Program-made: the position numbers and the translations under genes
Assembly (NCBI GenBank): GCA_039179985.1
Contig: JBCDED010000003.1
Coordinates: forward strand, 1 to 64,000
Origin: JBCCMQ01 sp039179985
GTDB taxonomy: Bacteria > Pseudomonadota > Alphaproteobacteria > Rhodobacterales > Rhodobacteraceae
Direction of reading: 5' to 3'
DNA: 64,000 nt
Notes under the pieces: model-generated
Database searches by the model: none
What the model was told of the DNA's origin: nothing
The model's input: the letters and a program-made list of their open reading frames with translations, nothing else
In this document: positions 22,843 through 31,324 of the stretch, piece by piece
Layout: each line of letters begins with the position of its first letter
Position numbering within the stretch: position 1 is the stretch's first letter

Positions 22843-25764
22843 ATGGGATTCGCTGAACTGGATATCACCTCGAATTTCACCTTCCTGACGGGGGCCTCGC
22901 ACCCCGAGGAATACGTGCGCCGTGCGGCGCTTCTCGGAATCTCGGCTCTGGCGGTGGCAGACGAGAATTCGGTGGCCGGCATTGTGCGCGCCCATGCCGC
23001 CGTGTGGGAGGTGGCGCGTGAGGTCAGGCTCCGGGCAGAGGCGATTGCGCGGGACGGTCCCATCGGCCCGCCTGCCCCCCAAGGGCTCTCTGGTGTGTCC
23101 GGGGTGGACCTGACCACGGTGCCCCGGCTGCTGCCTGCGGCGCGTATTGTACTCAGGGACGGGTTTTCCTGTATCTGCCTGCCCCGCGATCGGGCGGCCT
23201 GGGGGCGGCTTTGCCGGCTTCTGACGCTGGGGCGGCGCCGGGCCGAGAAAGGTTCCTGCGATCTCGGAATCGAGGATCTTCTGGAGTGGGGCACAGGCGC
23301 CGAGATTATTCTCCGCCCGCAAGAGGCGGCGCCGGTGACAGGCGGCGCGGGCGCGTGGCGGCAATATGCACAGCGGCTGACGCGCCGCTTTGCCGGACAT
23401 GTCTGGCTGGGGATGGCGCCCGCCTATGACGGGCAGGATGCGCAAAGGTTCGCGCAGCTTGCCCGGTTGGCGGCCGAGCTCAGCATCCCGACCCTCGCCA
23501 CGGCGCGGCCGCGTCTCCATTCCGGGCGGCGGCGCAAGCTGGCCGATGTGCTGACGGCGATCCGGATGGGTTGCCGGGTTGATGATCTGGGCCGCCTCGC
23601 GCTGGCCAACGCCGAAGAACGCCTGCGCAGCCCGGGCGAAATGGCGCGGATCTTTGCTGGCCACAAGGAGGCGCTCTTGCGCAGCGAGGAGCTGGCCGCG
23701 CGCTGCGGGTTCTGCCTCAATGAGTTGCGCTATGAGTACCCGTCTGAGATCGCAGAGGGCGAAAGCGCGGCGGAGCGTCTGGCGCGGCTGTCACGCGCGG
23801 GGCTGCGCTGGCGCTACCCTTCGGGCGTGCCGGATAAGGTCACGGCGATGCTCGACCATGAACTCGCGCTCATCGGCAAGCTTGAATACGAACCCTATTT
23901 CCTCACCGTACACGACATCGTCGATTTTGCCCGTTCCCGGGGCATCCTGTGCCAGGGCCGCGGCTCGGCGGCGAATTCCGTGGTCTGCTTTGCCCTCGGG
24001 GTCACCTCGGTCAGCCCGGAAATCGGCACCATGGTCTTTGAGCGCTTCGTCTCCGAGGCGCGCAATGAGCCGCCTGATATCGACGTGGATTTCGAACACG
24101 AGCGCCGCGAAGAGGTGATCCAGCACATCTATCAACGCTACGGGCGACACCGCGCGGGGCTTTGCGCCACGGTGATCCACTACCGTGGCAAGCGCGCGGT
24201 GCGCGAGGTGGGGCGTGCCATGGGGCTCAGCGAAGATACCGTGGCCGCGCTCAGTTCGCAGATCTGGGGCTGGGGGTCTGGCGGGCTGGATCTGGGGCGG
24301 CTCCATGAAATCGGGCTCGACCCAGGCGATGCGCGCCTGATGCAGACCCTGAGGCTCTGCGAAGAGATCAACGGTTTTCCCCGCCACCTCAGCCAGCATG
24401 TGGGTGGTTTTGTCATCACCGAAGGACGGCTCGATGAACTGGTCCCGGTGGAAAACGCCACCATGGAGGACCGCACGGTTATCCCCTGGGACAAGGACGA
24501 TATCGACACGCTGGGCATCCTGAAGGTCGATGTGCTGGCGCTGGGAATGCTGTCGTGCATTCGCAAGGCGTTCGATCTTATCCGCAGCCATCACCAGACC
24601 GACTATGCCCTCGCCACGCTGCCGCCCGAGGACCCGGCGGTCTACGACATGCTCTGCGATGCCGACAGCCTTGGCGTGTTTCAGGTGGAATCCCGGGCGC
24701 AGATGAACTTTCTGCCGCGTATGCGCCCGCGCAGTTTCTATGACCTCGTGATCGAGGTGGCGATCATCCGGCCCGGGCCCATTCAGGGCGATATGGTACA
24801 TCCCTACCTGAGACGCCGGAACGGTGAAGAACCGGTCAGCTTTCCCTCTGATGCATTGGGCGAGGTTTTGGGCAAGACCCTGGGCGTGCCGCTGTTCCAG
24901 GAACAGGCCATGCAGATTGCCATCGTTGGTGCAGGCTTCACCCCCGATCAGGCGGACCGGCTGCGCCGCTCGCTGGCCACCTTCAAGAAACACGGCAACG
25001 TCTCAGAGTTTCGGGGGCTCTTTCTGAAGGGCATGCGCAAGAACGGCTATGACGAAGATTTCGCTGAGCGCTGTTTTTCCCAGATCGAGGGCTTCGGGTC
25101 CTACGGCTTTCCCGAAAGTCATGCCGCCAGTTTCGCGCTTCTGGTCTATGCCTCGGCCTGGCTCAAGCGCCATCACCCGGGCATCTTTGCCTGCGCGCTT
25201 CTCAATTCGCAGCCCATGGGGTTCTACGCCCCGGCCCAGATCGTGCGTGATGCCCGGGAGCATAGGGTCGAGGTGCGCCCCGTCTGCGTCAACGCCAGCT
25301 ACTGGGACAACGTGATGGAGCCCGACGGTCGGGGCGGTCTGGCCCTGCGCCTTGGGTTCCGGCAGATCAAGCGCATGCGCGAGGAAGACGCCACCTGGCT
25401 GACGGCGGCCCGCGGCAACGGTTACCGCGATGTCGAAGAGGTCTGGCGCCGCGCCGGGATCGCACCCGCCTTCCTGCAAGTCCTGGCAGAGGCCGACGCT
25501 TTTGTCGCCCTCGGACTGACCCGGCGCCAGGCGCTCTGGCACGCCAAGGCCATCGGCGGTGCCGACCCGCTGCCGCTTTTTGCCGGTGACATTGATGGCG
25601 AGGCCATCGTGGAACCGGCGGTGTCCCTGCCCGAAATGACCCTGGGAGAGCATGTGGTCGAAGACTACGTCGCCACCCGCCTGACCCTGCGCGCCCACCC
25701 GGTAGCGCTGCTGAGGCCGCAACTGACGCCGGGAATGCCAGGACCGGCCGCGTCGACGGTCTAG
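22843..25764 (+). CDS. dnaE2: Error-prone DNA polymerase III alpha subunit DnaE2, C-terminally short
   Basis: 973 residues. The N-terminal PHP domain begins MGFAELDITSNFTFLTGASH, matching the normal start, so the ATG at 22843 is preferred over 22813. The polymerase core has CQGRGSAANS and the catalytic PDIDVDFEHERR, then LKVDVLALGML, RPGPIQGDMVHPY and FGSYGFPESHAASFA. The protein stops soon after LRAHPVALLRPQL, where other DnaE2 proteins continue about 100 residues into an OB-fold domain; no leftover of that domain is found downstream. DnaE2 acts with ImuA and ImuB in SOS mutagenesis. A LexA box precedes it. Confidence 0.95.
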   Translation: MGFAELDITSNFTFLTGASHPEEYVRRAALLGISALAVADENSVAGIVRAHAAVWEVAREVRLRAEAIARDGPIGPPAPQGLSGVSGVDLTTVPRLLPAARIVLRDGFSCICLPRDRAAWGRLCRLLTLGRRRAEKGSCDLGIEDLLEWGTGAEIILRPQEAAPVTGGAGAWRQYAQRLTRRFAGHVWLGMAPAYDGQDAQRFAQLARLAAELSIPTLATARPRLHSGRRRKLADVLTAIRMGCRVDDLGRLALANAEERLRSPGEMARIFAGHKEALLRSEELAARCGFCLNELRYEYPSEIAEGESAAERLARLSRAGLRWRYPSGVPDKVTAMLDHELALIGKLEYEPYFLTVHDIVDFARSRGILCQGRGSAANSVVCFALGVTSVSPEIGTMVFERFVSEARNEPPDIDVDFEHERREEVIQHIYQRYGRHRAGLCATVIHYRGKRAVREVGRAMGLSEDTVAALSSQIWGWGSGGLDLGRLHEIGLDPGDARLMQTLRLCEEINGFPRHLSQHVGGFVITEGRLDELVPVENATMEDRTVIPWDKDDIDTLGILKVDVLALGMLSCIRKAFDLIRSHHQTDYALATLPPEDPAVYDMLCDADSLGVFQVESRAQMNFLPRMRPRSFYDLVIEVAIIRPGPIQGDMVHPYLRRRNGEEPVSFPSDALGEVLGKTLGVPLFQEQAMQIAIVGAGFTPDQADRLRRSLATFKKHGNVSEFRGLFLKGMRKNGYDEDFAERCFSQIEGFGSYGFPESHAASFALLVYASAWLKRHHPGIFACALLNSQPMGFYAPAQIVRDAREHRVEVRPVCVNASYWDNVMEPDGRGGLALRLGFRQIKRMREEDATWLTAARGNGYRDVEEVWRRAGIAPAFLQVLAEADAFVALGLTRRQALWHAKAIGGADPLPLFAGDIDGEAIVEPAVSLPEMTLGEHVVEDYVATRLTLRAHPVALLRPQLTPGMPGPAASTV

Positions 25765-25767
25765 GCC

Positions 25768-25812
25768 TCAAAGGAAGGGCCGGTCCCACTTTGGAGCCGG
25801 CCCTTCCTTTGA
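25768..25812. terminator. Perfect 16-bp hairpin between convergent genes
   Basis: TCAAAGGAAGGGCCGG (25768-25783) is the exact inverse complement of 25797-25812, with a 13-base loop. It starts four bases after the dnaE2 stop and lies before the end of the YCII gene on the other strand, so it probably terminates both. TTTGA at the arm ends replaces a full T run. Confidence 0.8.
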
Positions 25813-25828
25813 GCGTATGGCCGACGCG

Positions 25829-26140
25829 TCACATCTGCAGCACTTCCACGACTTCCACGCTGCCGCCGTCGGACAGGATCGGGCAGCCTTGTGCCATTGC
25901 GATGGCGGCGTCCTGATCGGCCGCCTCCACCTGCGTCAGTCCCGACAGAGGGTTGGACCCGCCGTTCTCGGCGACCCCGCCAGCCGTCACGGTCTTCGAC
26001 AAACCGCACGGCCCGCCGCCATCGACGACGGCGGCGCCTATGCTTTCGTACCAGGCCCCCCAGGCGGCCATGGCCTTTTCCCTTTCGGCAGGGTCGGTCG
26101 GGGCGCCGCCCCCATGGTAGGCAAAAACGAACTTCGGCAT
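25829..26140 (-). CDS. YCII-domain protein
   Basis: 103 residues. It begins MPKFVFAYHGGG and has the pattern of YCII-related proteins (MAAWGAWYESIGAAVVDGG, GGSNPLSGLTQVEAADQDAAIAMAQGCP, VEVVEVLQM), a ferredoxin-like dimeric alpha-beta barrel. Function in general is unknown. It is the third gene of an ArsR - SRPBCC - YCII run on the minus strand, a grouping often seen in proteobacteria and usually annotated as an activator/detoxification unit. Confidence 0.85.
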   Translation of the reverse strand: MPKFVFAYHGGGAPTDPAEREKAMAAWGAWYESIGAAVVDGGGPCGLSKTVTAGGVAENGGSNPLSGLTQVEAADQDAAIAMAQGCPILSDGGSVEVVEVLQM

Positions 26141-26154
26141 TCAAAAACTCCTTT

Positions 26155-26607
26155 CTAGGATGTGGCCGCGGGCGCGGCGGGTTGCAAACGGGCTTCGAGT
26201 TTACGCAGGGACGAGGTCCAGCCTTCGGTGTGCGACCGCGCGGACTCGTCATCGGACAGGTTCGAGTGGGTCAGGGTAAAAAGCGTTTCGTCGCCATCGG
26301 CCGCGAGTTCGATCATCACGTGGCTTTCGTGGCCGCGTGTGTCGGTCTCATCGTGCCAGGCCCAGGTGAAGCCCACCAGTTTCGGCGGGTCCACTTTGGT
26401 GACCTGTCCCGAAACCTTGAAGACGCGGCCGTCCGGGGCGTGCATCTCGGACATCCAGGCGCCGGTCTTGCTGAAATCCAGACGGTGCACCGGCACGGTC
26501 AGCCCTTCCGGTCCCCACCATTCCAGTAATTTGTCGGACTCGGTGATATAGCGGAACACATGGTCGATACCGGCGCGGAAGCGGCGGGTAATCGTGACGT
26601 CAGGCAT
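26155..26607 (-). CDS. SRPBCC (AHSA1-like) domain protein
   Basis: 150 residues of the START/Bet v1-like fold. It shows the family pattern ITRRFRAGIDHVFRYITESDKLLEWWGPEG, then DRQ-like GRVFKVSGQV, VGFTWAWHDE and the C-terminal helix EGWTSSLRKLEARL. These proteins bind hydrophobic ligands. I start at the ATG at 26607 (MPDVTITRRF), which has AAGGGAGA upstream inside arsR; the start lies six bases before the end of the arsR frame, so the two genes overlap and are coupled. Confidence 0.87.
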   Translation of the reverse strand: MPDVTITRRFRAGIDHVFRYITESDKLLEWWGPEGLTVPVHRLDFSKTGAWMSEMHAPDGRVFKVSGQVTKVDPPKLVGFTWAWHDETDTRGHESHVMIELAADGDETLFTLTHSNLSDDESARSHTEGWTSSLRKLEARLQPAAPAATS

Positions 26608-26920
26608 GGTCGTCTCCCTTTTCAACGGCCGCCTGCAGGCGGTCGATGCTCTGTTCCCAGAAGGCTTTGTAAGAGCCTGTCCAACGGCTGATGGTCTTCA
26701 TGGCCTCAGGGTTCGCTGCGTACATGCGGCGCTGCCGGTCCACGCGTCTGAGAACCAGCCCGGCTTTGGTCAGGACCTTAAGGTGCCGCGAAACCGCGGG
26801 GGCCGAGATGGGCAGCGCCTCGCCAATCGCGCCCGCGCTTGTCTCGCCCTCGCGCATGAGGCGCTCAACGATGGCAAGGCGGGTAGGGTCCCCAAGGGCG
26901 GAGAAGGTGTCAGGCAGCAT
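26600..26920 (-). CDS. ArsR-family transcriptional regulator
   Basis: 106 residues, one winged-helix domain. FSALGDPTRLAIVERLM and GAIGEALPISAPAVSRHLKVLTKAGLV give the DNA-binding helices, followed by the wing RRVDRQRRMYAAN. The metal-binding ELCVCDL motif of ArsR/SmtB is absent, so it is the non-metal type that accompanies SRPBCC proteins. It leads the three-gene operon, and a perfect 12-bp palindrome lies 16 bases upstream of its start. Confidence 0.93.
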   Translation of the reverse strand: MLPDTFSALGDPTRLAIVERLMREGETSAGAIGEALPISAPAVSRHLKVLTKAGLVLRRVDRQRRMYAANPEAMKTISRWTGSYKAFWEQSIDRLQAAVEKGDDHA

Positions 26921-26935
26921 ATTAATTCCGAATCT

Positions 26936-26947
26936 TGTTAATTAACA
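26936..26947. promoter_or_regulatory. Palindromic operator upstream of arsR
   Basis: TGTTAATTAACA is a perfect 12-bp palindrome in an AT-rich patch, 16 bases before the arsR ATG (minus strand) and about 120 bases before tag on the other strand. ArsR-type regulators commonly repress their own promoters through such sites. Autoregulation is inferred. Confidence 0.55.
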
Positions 26948-27065
26948 TAAACATTAAATAAGTATGCAAGCAAGTCTCCTGACAAAGGGTGTCAGTTCCG
27001 GCTCTGGCCCATCGGGAAAAACTGGGAAAGACTGGACGAGACCGCCAAGACCAAGGACCGTGCCC

Positions 27066-27644
27066 ATGCCAGCCCCCGTTGACGACAAAACCCGCTGTTT
27101 TGGCTCGAATAATCCGGTCTATGCCGAATACCATGACACCGAATGGGGGGTGCCTGTGCATGAAGATCAGAAGCTGTTCGAGATGCTGATCCTCGAAGGC
27201 GCGCAGGCGGGACTGAACTGGGAAACCGTGTTGATGAAACGTGACGGCTACCGCGCCGTTTTCAAGGGATTCGATGTGGCCCGTGTCGCGCGGATGACCG
27301 ACGCAGAGCTGGAGGCCGCCCGCGAGAACCCGGCGATCATTCGCAACAAACTGAAGATCTACGCGACCCGCAAGAACGCCTGGGTTTTTCTCGACATCCA
27401 GGAAGAGTTCGGCAGTTTCGCTGACTATCTCTGGGCCTATGTGGATGGAGAACCGATCATCAACACCTGGAATGACGTCTCGGAAGTGCCGGTCACGACC
27501 GAGATTAGCGACGCCTTGTCAAAGGATCTCAAGAACCGTGGCATGACCTTCGTCGGCTCGACGATCATCTACGCCTATATGCAGGCCAGCGGTTTGGTAG
27601 ACGACCATTTGGCCAGTTGCTGGAAACGGAGCGGGACCGCCTAG
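27066..27644 (+). CDS. tag: DNA-3-methyladenine glycosylase I
   Basis: 192 residues. Tag removes 3-methyladenine from alkylated DNA. It begins RCFGSNNPVYAEYHDTEWGVP with the conserved cysteine and aromatic pocket residues, then LILEGAQAGLNWETVL, the catalytic-site glutamate region, and FVGSTIIYAYMQASGLVDDH with C and H zinc ligands near the end. AAGGA precedes the ATG at 27066; the upstream frame is longer but lacks a site. Its TAG stop overlaps the stop of the convergent transglycosylase gene in a CTAG. Confidence 0.96.
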   Translation: MPAPVDDKTRCFGSNNPVYAEYHDTEWGVPVHEDQKLFEMLILEGAQAGLNWETVLMKRDGYRAVFKGFDVARVARMTDAELEAARENPAIIRNKLKIYATRKNAWVFLDIQEEFGSFADYLWAYVDGEPIINTWNDVSEVPVTTEISDALSKDLKNRGMTFVGSTIIYAYMQASGLVDDHLASCWKRSGTA

Positions 27645-28921
27645 CGCAGCCGCCGCAGGATGTCGTAGCTGGCGTAGCCGTCGGGCGTGATTCCGTTTGC
27701 ACGCTGGTACCGGCGGATGGCGTCAATTGTGTCGGGGCCGATGATCCCGTCAATGCCCTTGGTAGAGAACCCCGCCGCGGTCAGGCGCTGCTGAAGCTCG
27801 CGTTTGTCCGAGTTTTTCAGGGGCGGGTCCTGCCTCGGCCAGCTTGCCCGGATCGGGCCGCCGCCTTCGATGCGGTTGCTGAGGTGCCCCACGGCGATCA
27901 CATAGGCGTCGGCCTTGTTGTAGCGCTCGATCACTTCGAAATTGTCGAAGATCATGAACGCCGCGCCCCGCGCTCCAGCGGGCAGGAGGATCGAGGCCCT
28001 GCCGTGATCCGGTACCGTGCGCCCCTGAATATCACGCACGCCCATGCGGGCCCATTGCGAGGGCCGTTTCGTTGTCTTGCGGTTCGCCTGTGCATAGTCG
28101 AAGCCCTGCGGCAGCCGCACTTCGACACCCCAGGGTTGACCCTTGGTCCAGCCAAAGCGCGCCAAATAGGCGGCGGTGGAAGCAAGGGCATCGGTCGGAT
28201 CATCCGACCAGATATCCCGGCGCCCGTCGCCATTGAAATCCTGCGCGTAGCTCAGATAGCTCGTGGGGATGAACTGGGTGTGCCCCATAGCGCCGGCCCA
28301 GCTGCCGGTCATCCGCCCGGGCGGGATATCACCCGCCTGAGCAATCCTGAGCGCGGCCACGAGTTGCTCTTCGAAAAATGCGCCGCGGCGCCCGTCGTAG
28401 GCGAGGGTGGCAAGGGCGCCCATGACCGGTGTGTTGCCGCGCACGGCGCCATAGGCGGACTCCAGTCCCCAGATCGCGGTAACGACCTCAGCTTCCACGC
28501 CGTACCGGGCTTCGATTGCATTGAGCGTCGCGGCATAGTCGCGCCGGGCCGCGCGTCCATTGCGCACGCGCGTGTCCGAAACGGCGCGGTCGAGGTAATC
28601 CCAAAGCTGACGTGTGAACTCGGCCTGATTGCGGTCTTTCGAGATCACGTCAGCGTCGTAGCGCACGCCCTGAAAGGCGGCATCGAAGACCTGCGGGCGG
28701 ATGCCCTGGTTCAGCGCCCGGCCCCGGAAGGCCACCACCCACCGCTGAAAACCTGCGTTGGACGTCGACAGAGTCGCGGGTCTTGCCATGGGGGCCACCT
28801 TGGGCGTTCGGAGAGATGCTGCCGCGTCGCCCGGCCGTTCCATCGGGCGCGGGACGGACTGCGCGACGCTCGCTGTCGCGGCAACGAAGAAAAAGAGAAA
28901 CGATAGTACCCAGGACGTCAT
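27641..28921 (-). CDS. Lytic murein transglycosylase (MltB type) with peptidoglycan-binding domain
   Basis: 426 residues. A signal peptide (VLSFLFFFVAATASVAQS) is followed by the SLT-2 domain with TAIWGLESAYGA containing the catalytic Glu, then VMGALATLAYDGRRG, SWAGAMGHTQFIPTSYL and FNGDGRRDIW. The C-terminal 60 residues form a PG_binding_1 domain (LQQRLTAAGFSTKGIDGIIG and RYQRANGITPDGYAS). It cleaves glycan strands with 1,6-anhydro product formation in the periplasm. No lipobox cysteine is seen, so it is probably soluble. Confidence 0.93.
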   Translation of the reverse strand: MTSWVLSFLFFFVAATASVAQSVPRPMERPGDAAASLRTPKVAPMARPATLSTSNAGFQRWVVAFRGRALNQGIRPQVFDAAFQGVRYDADVISKDRNQAEFTRQLWDYLDRAVSDTRVRNGRAARRDYAATLNAIEARYGVEAEVVTAIWGLESAYGAVRGNTPVMGALATLAYDGRRGAFFEEQLVAALRIAQAGDIPPGRMTGSWAGAMGHTQFIPTSYLSYAQDFNGDGRRDIWSDDPTDALASTAAYLARFGWTKGQPWGVEVRLPQGFDYAQANRKTTKRPSQWARMGVRDIQGRTVPDHGRASILLPAGARGAAFMIFDNFEVIERYNKADAYVIAVGHLSNRIEGGGPIRASWPRQDPPLKNSDKRELQQRLTAAGFSTKGIDGIIGPDTIDAIRRYQRANGITPDGYASYDILRRLR

Positions 28922-29019
28922 TCTGGCGCCTCGCGGATCGACTGCTCTGTTATTTTAAAGGATAGTAGCGCGAAGGGTCTTTGAAAAAAAGGGATTTCAG
29001 GCCCGTCGGCAAACTGTCG

Positions 29020-31272
29020 CTAGCGTCTTTTTCGTTTGACCTTGCGCTTGACCTTATCGTCCTTCCGGCGGGCCAGCGCGGGTTTGCGTCCGGGGCGGGC
29101 CTTGCGGCCGCGCGGCGCGCCGCGTGGCAGGGGCGCATCCGCGAGTTCCAGCATTTCGAGGATTAGCCCACCCGTTTCGGGCGCGGCTTCGGCCAGCCGA
29201 ACGGTGACCTTCTGACCCAGTTCGATCGTGGTGCCGGAACTTTCGCCCATCAGCGTCTGGGTTCGGGGGTCGTAGACGAAGAACTCGTGGCCGAGACTGC
29301 GGACCGGAACCAGCCCGTCGGCGCCGGTTTCGTCAAGCTTCACGAAGACCCCAAACTTGGCGATGCCCGAGATCCTTCCGGTCATCTCTGTGCCTACGCG
29401 GTCGGCGAGATAAGCGGCGAGGTAGCGGTCAGTGGTATCGCGCTCGGCCATCATCGAGCGCCGCTCGGTCTGGCTTATGTGAGTGGCAGCCGTTTCCAGG
29501 TCATCCGCGTCTTCAGCAGTCAGTCCGTCCTTCCCCCAGCCATGGGCGCTGATCAGCGCACGGTGGACGATCAGGTCGGCATAGCGGCGGATGGGCGAGG
29601 TGAAATGCGCATAAGCCCGCAGTGCGAGCCCGAAGTGGCCATAGTTCTCGGGGTGGTAATAGGCCTGCTGCATGGACCGCAGGGTCGCGAGGTTGATCAG
29701 CTCATCCGCTTCGGTGCCCTCGGCCTGCGCAAGAAGCCGGTTGAGATGGGCCGTGCGCAGGACCTGCCCTTTGGCCAGCACCAGTCCGCTGGCCTCTGCC
29801 GTGTCGCGCAGGGCGTCGAGGCGGTCGGGGTCCGGTTCTTCGTGGACGCGGAAGACCAGGGGCGTGCGTTTGGCGGTCAGCGTCTCGGCGGCGGCCACAT
29901 TGGCAAGCACCATGAACTCTTCGATAAGTCTATGCGCATCGAGCCGGTCCTTAAAGGCGACCGAGGTGACCTTGCCGTCGTCCGACAGGACGATCCGGCG
30001 TTCGGGCAGGTCCAGTTCCAGCGGCTGGCGCGTTTCCCGGGCCGTAAGCGTCGCGCGCCATGCCTCAAAGAGCGCACTCAGCAGGTCCGCGACGGGCTGG
30101 GCGGTGGCAGTCGGCTGGCCATCCGGGACCGATTGGGCGTCCTGGTAGGTCAGCGAAGCGCGGCTGCGCATCAGCCCGCGGTGGAAATCATGGGCGATCT
30201 TATGCCCGTTTTTGTCCAGAACCATGCGCACGGCAACGCAAGCCCGAGGGACGCTTTCATGCAAACTGCAAAGATCACCCGACAGCCGGTCGGGCAGCAT
30301 GGGCACGACGCGGTCGGGGAAATAGGTCGAATTGCCCCGCTTGCGCGCCTCGCGGTCCAGGTCCGAGCCCGGTATCACGTAATGGGCCACGTCGGCGATG
30401 GCGACCCAGACGATGAAGCCGCCCTTGTTCTTGGGATCGTCGTCCGGAAAGGCGCAGACCGCATCGTCGCGGTCGCGGGCATCGGCGGGGTCGATTGTCA
30501 GCAGGGGGATGTCGCGCAGGTCCTCGCGCCCTTTCAGCCCCGCGGGTTTTGCGGCGTCTGCCTCGGCCATCACGGCATCAGGAAAAGCGTCGGGGATGCC
30601 GTGTTCGTGGATCGCGATCAGCGACACGGCTTTCGGCGCGCCCGGGTCCCCCAGCCGGTTGACGATCCGCGCGCGTGGAAGACCAAGGCGGTCTTTCGGG
30701 CCTGCCTGTTCCGCCTCTACCAGTTCGCCGTCCTTTGCGCCGTGGGTCTCGCCCGCGCTCACCCGCCATTCGGTGTCGGATTTCTTGTCGATTGGCAGGA
30801 TGCGTCCGCCCTCGTCGCTTTTGCGGAAGATGCCCAGAAGCCGCCGTGGGTTGGTGCCGATCTTGCGGATCAGCCGACCTTCATAGGCGTGATCCTCGGC
30901 GCGAACGTCCGTAAGGCGGGCGAGGATCCTGTCGTTCTCGCCAAGGGCCGGATCTGACGCGCGTGGCAGAAGCAGGATTCTGGGTTCCGGGCCCTCGCCC
31001 TGCCATTCCATCGGGCGTGCGAAGAGATCACCGTCTGCATTGGGCGCCAGCACCTGCAGCACGCTGACCGGTGGCAGCTTTTCAGGGTCGCGGTAGGTCT
31101 TGCGGCGCTTCTCGAGATGGCCGTCGGCTTCGAGTTCTTTCAGGATGCGCTTGAGATCGATCCGCGCAGCGCCCTTGATCCCGAAAGCGCGCGCGATGTC
31201 GCGCTTCGAGGTCTGGGTCGGATGTGCGGAGATCCAGTCAAGGATCGCGTCCTTGGTGGGGAGGTCTGTCAT
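29020..31272 (-). CDS. rnr: Ribonuclease R
   Basis: 750-residue 3'-5' exoribonuclease of the RNB family. The N-terminus (MTDLPTKDAILDWISAHP) is the winged-helix domain, followed by cold-shock-like segments. The RNB core shows TIDPADARDRDDAVCAF with the catalytic aspartates, FIVWVAIADVAHYV, PDRVVPMLPDRLS and SPIRRYADLIVHR. An S1 domain (EMTGRISGIAKFGVFVKLDE) and a lysine/arginine-rich tail follow, as usual. The ATG at 31272 gives the family start; the frame extends upstream without support. It lies 52 bases behind imuB on the same strand. Confidence 0.96.
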   Translation of the reverse strand: MTDLPTKDAILDWISAHPTQTSKRDIARAFGIKGAARIDLKRILKELEADGHLEKRRKTYRDPEKLPPVSVLQVLAPNADGDLFARPMEWQGEGPEPRILLLPRASDPALGENDRILARLTDVRAEDHAYEGRLIRKIGTNPRRLLGIFRKSDEGGRILPIDKKSDTEWRVSAGETHGAKDGELVEAEQAGPKDRLGLPRARIVNRLGDPGAPKAVSLIAIHEHGIPDAFPDAVMAEADAAKPAGLKGREDLRDIPLLTIDPADARDRDDAVCAFPDDDPKNKGGFIVWVAIADVAHYVIPGSDLDREARKRGNSTYFPDRVVPMLPDRLSGDLCSLHESVPRACVAVRMVLDKNGHKIAHDFHRGLMRSRASLTYQDAQSVPDGQPTATAQPVADLLSALFEAWRATLTARETRQPLELDLPERRIVLSDDGKVTSVAFKDRLDAHRLIEEFMVLANVAAAETLTAKRTPLVFRVHEEPDPDRLDALRDTAEASGLVLAKGQVLRTAHLNRLLAQAEGTEADELINLATLRSMQQAYYHPENYGHFGLALRAYAHFTSPIRRYADLIVHRALISAHGWGKDGLTAEDADDLETAATHISQTERRSMMAERDTTDRYLAAYLADRVGTEMTGRISGIAKFGVFVKLDETGADGLVPVRSLGHEFFVYDPRTQTLMGESSGTTIELGQKVTVRLAEAAPETGGLILEMLELADAPLPRGAPRGRKARPGRKPALARRKDDKVKRKVKRKRR

Positions 31273-31324
31273 GGGTGTGGCGTACCATGGGCCGCGTCGT
31301 CCGTCACCGGGAAAGCGCGGGCGC

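Noticed and set aside
22303..23664. 453-codon minus-strand frame crossing the puuD/dnaE2 divergent region
   Set aside because: It overlaps the starts of two real genes and has only proline/arginine-rich noise.
28922..29019. Terminator after rnr
   Set aside because: A T7 run is present on the minus strand but the preceding stem is only three base pairs; evidence too weak.
29287..30957. 556-codon plus-strand frame opposite rnr
   Set aside because: Antisense shadow of rnr; the protein sequence has no recognisable features.
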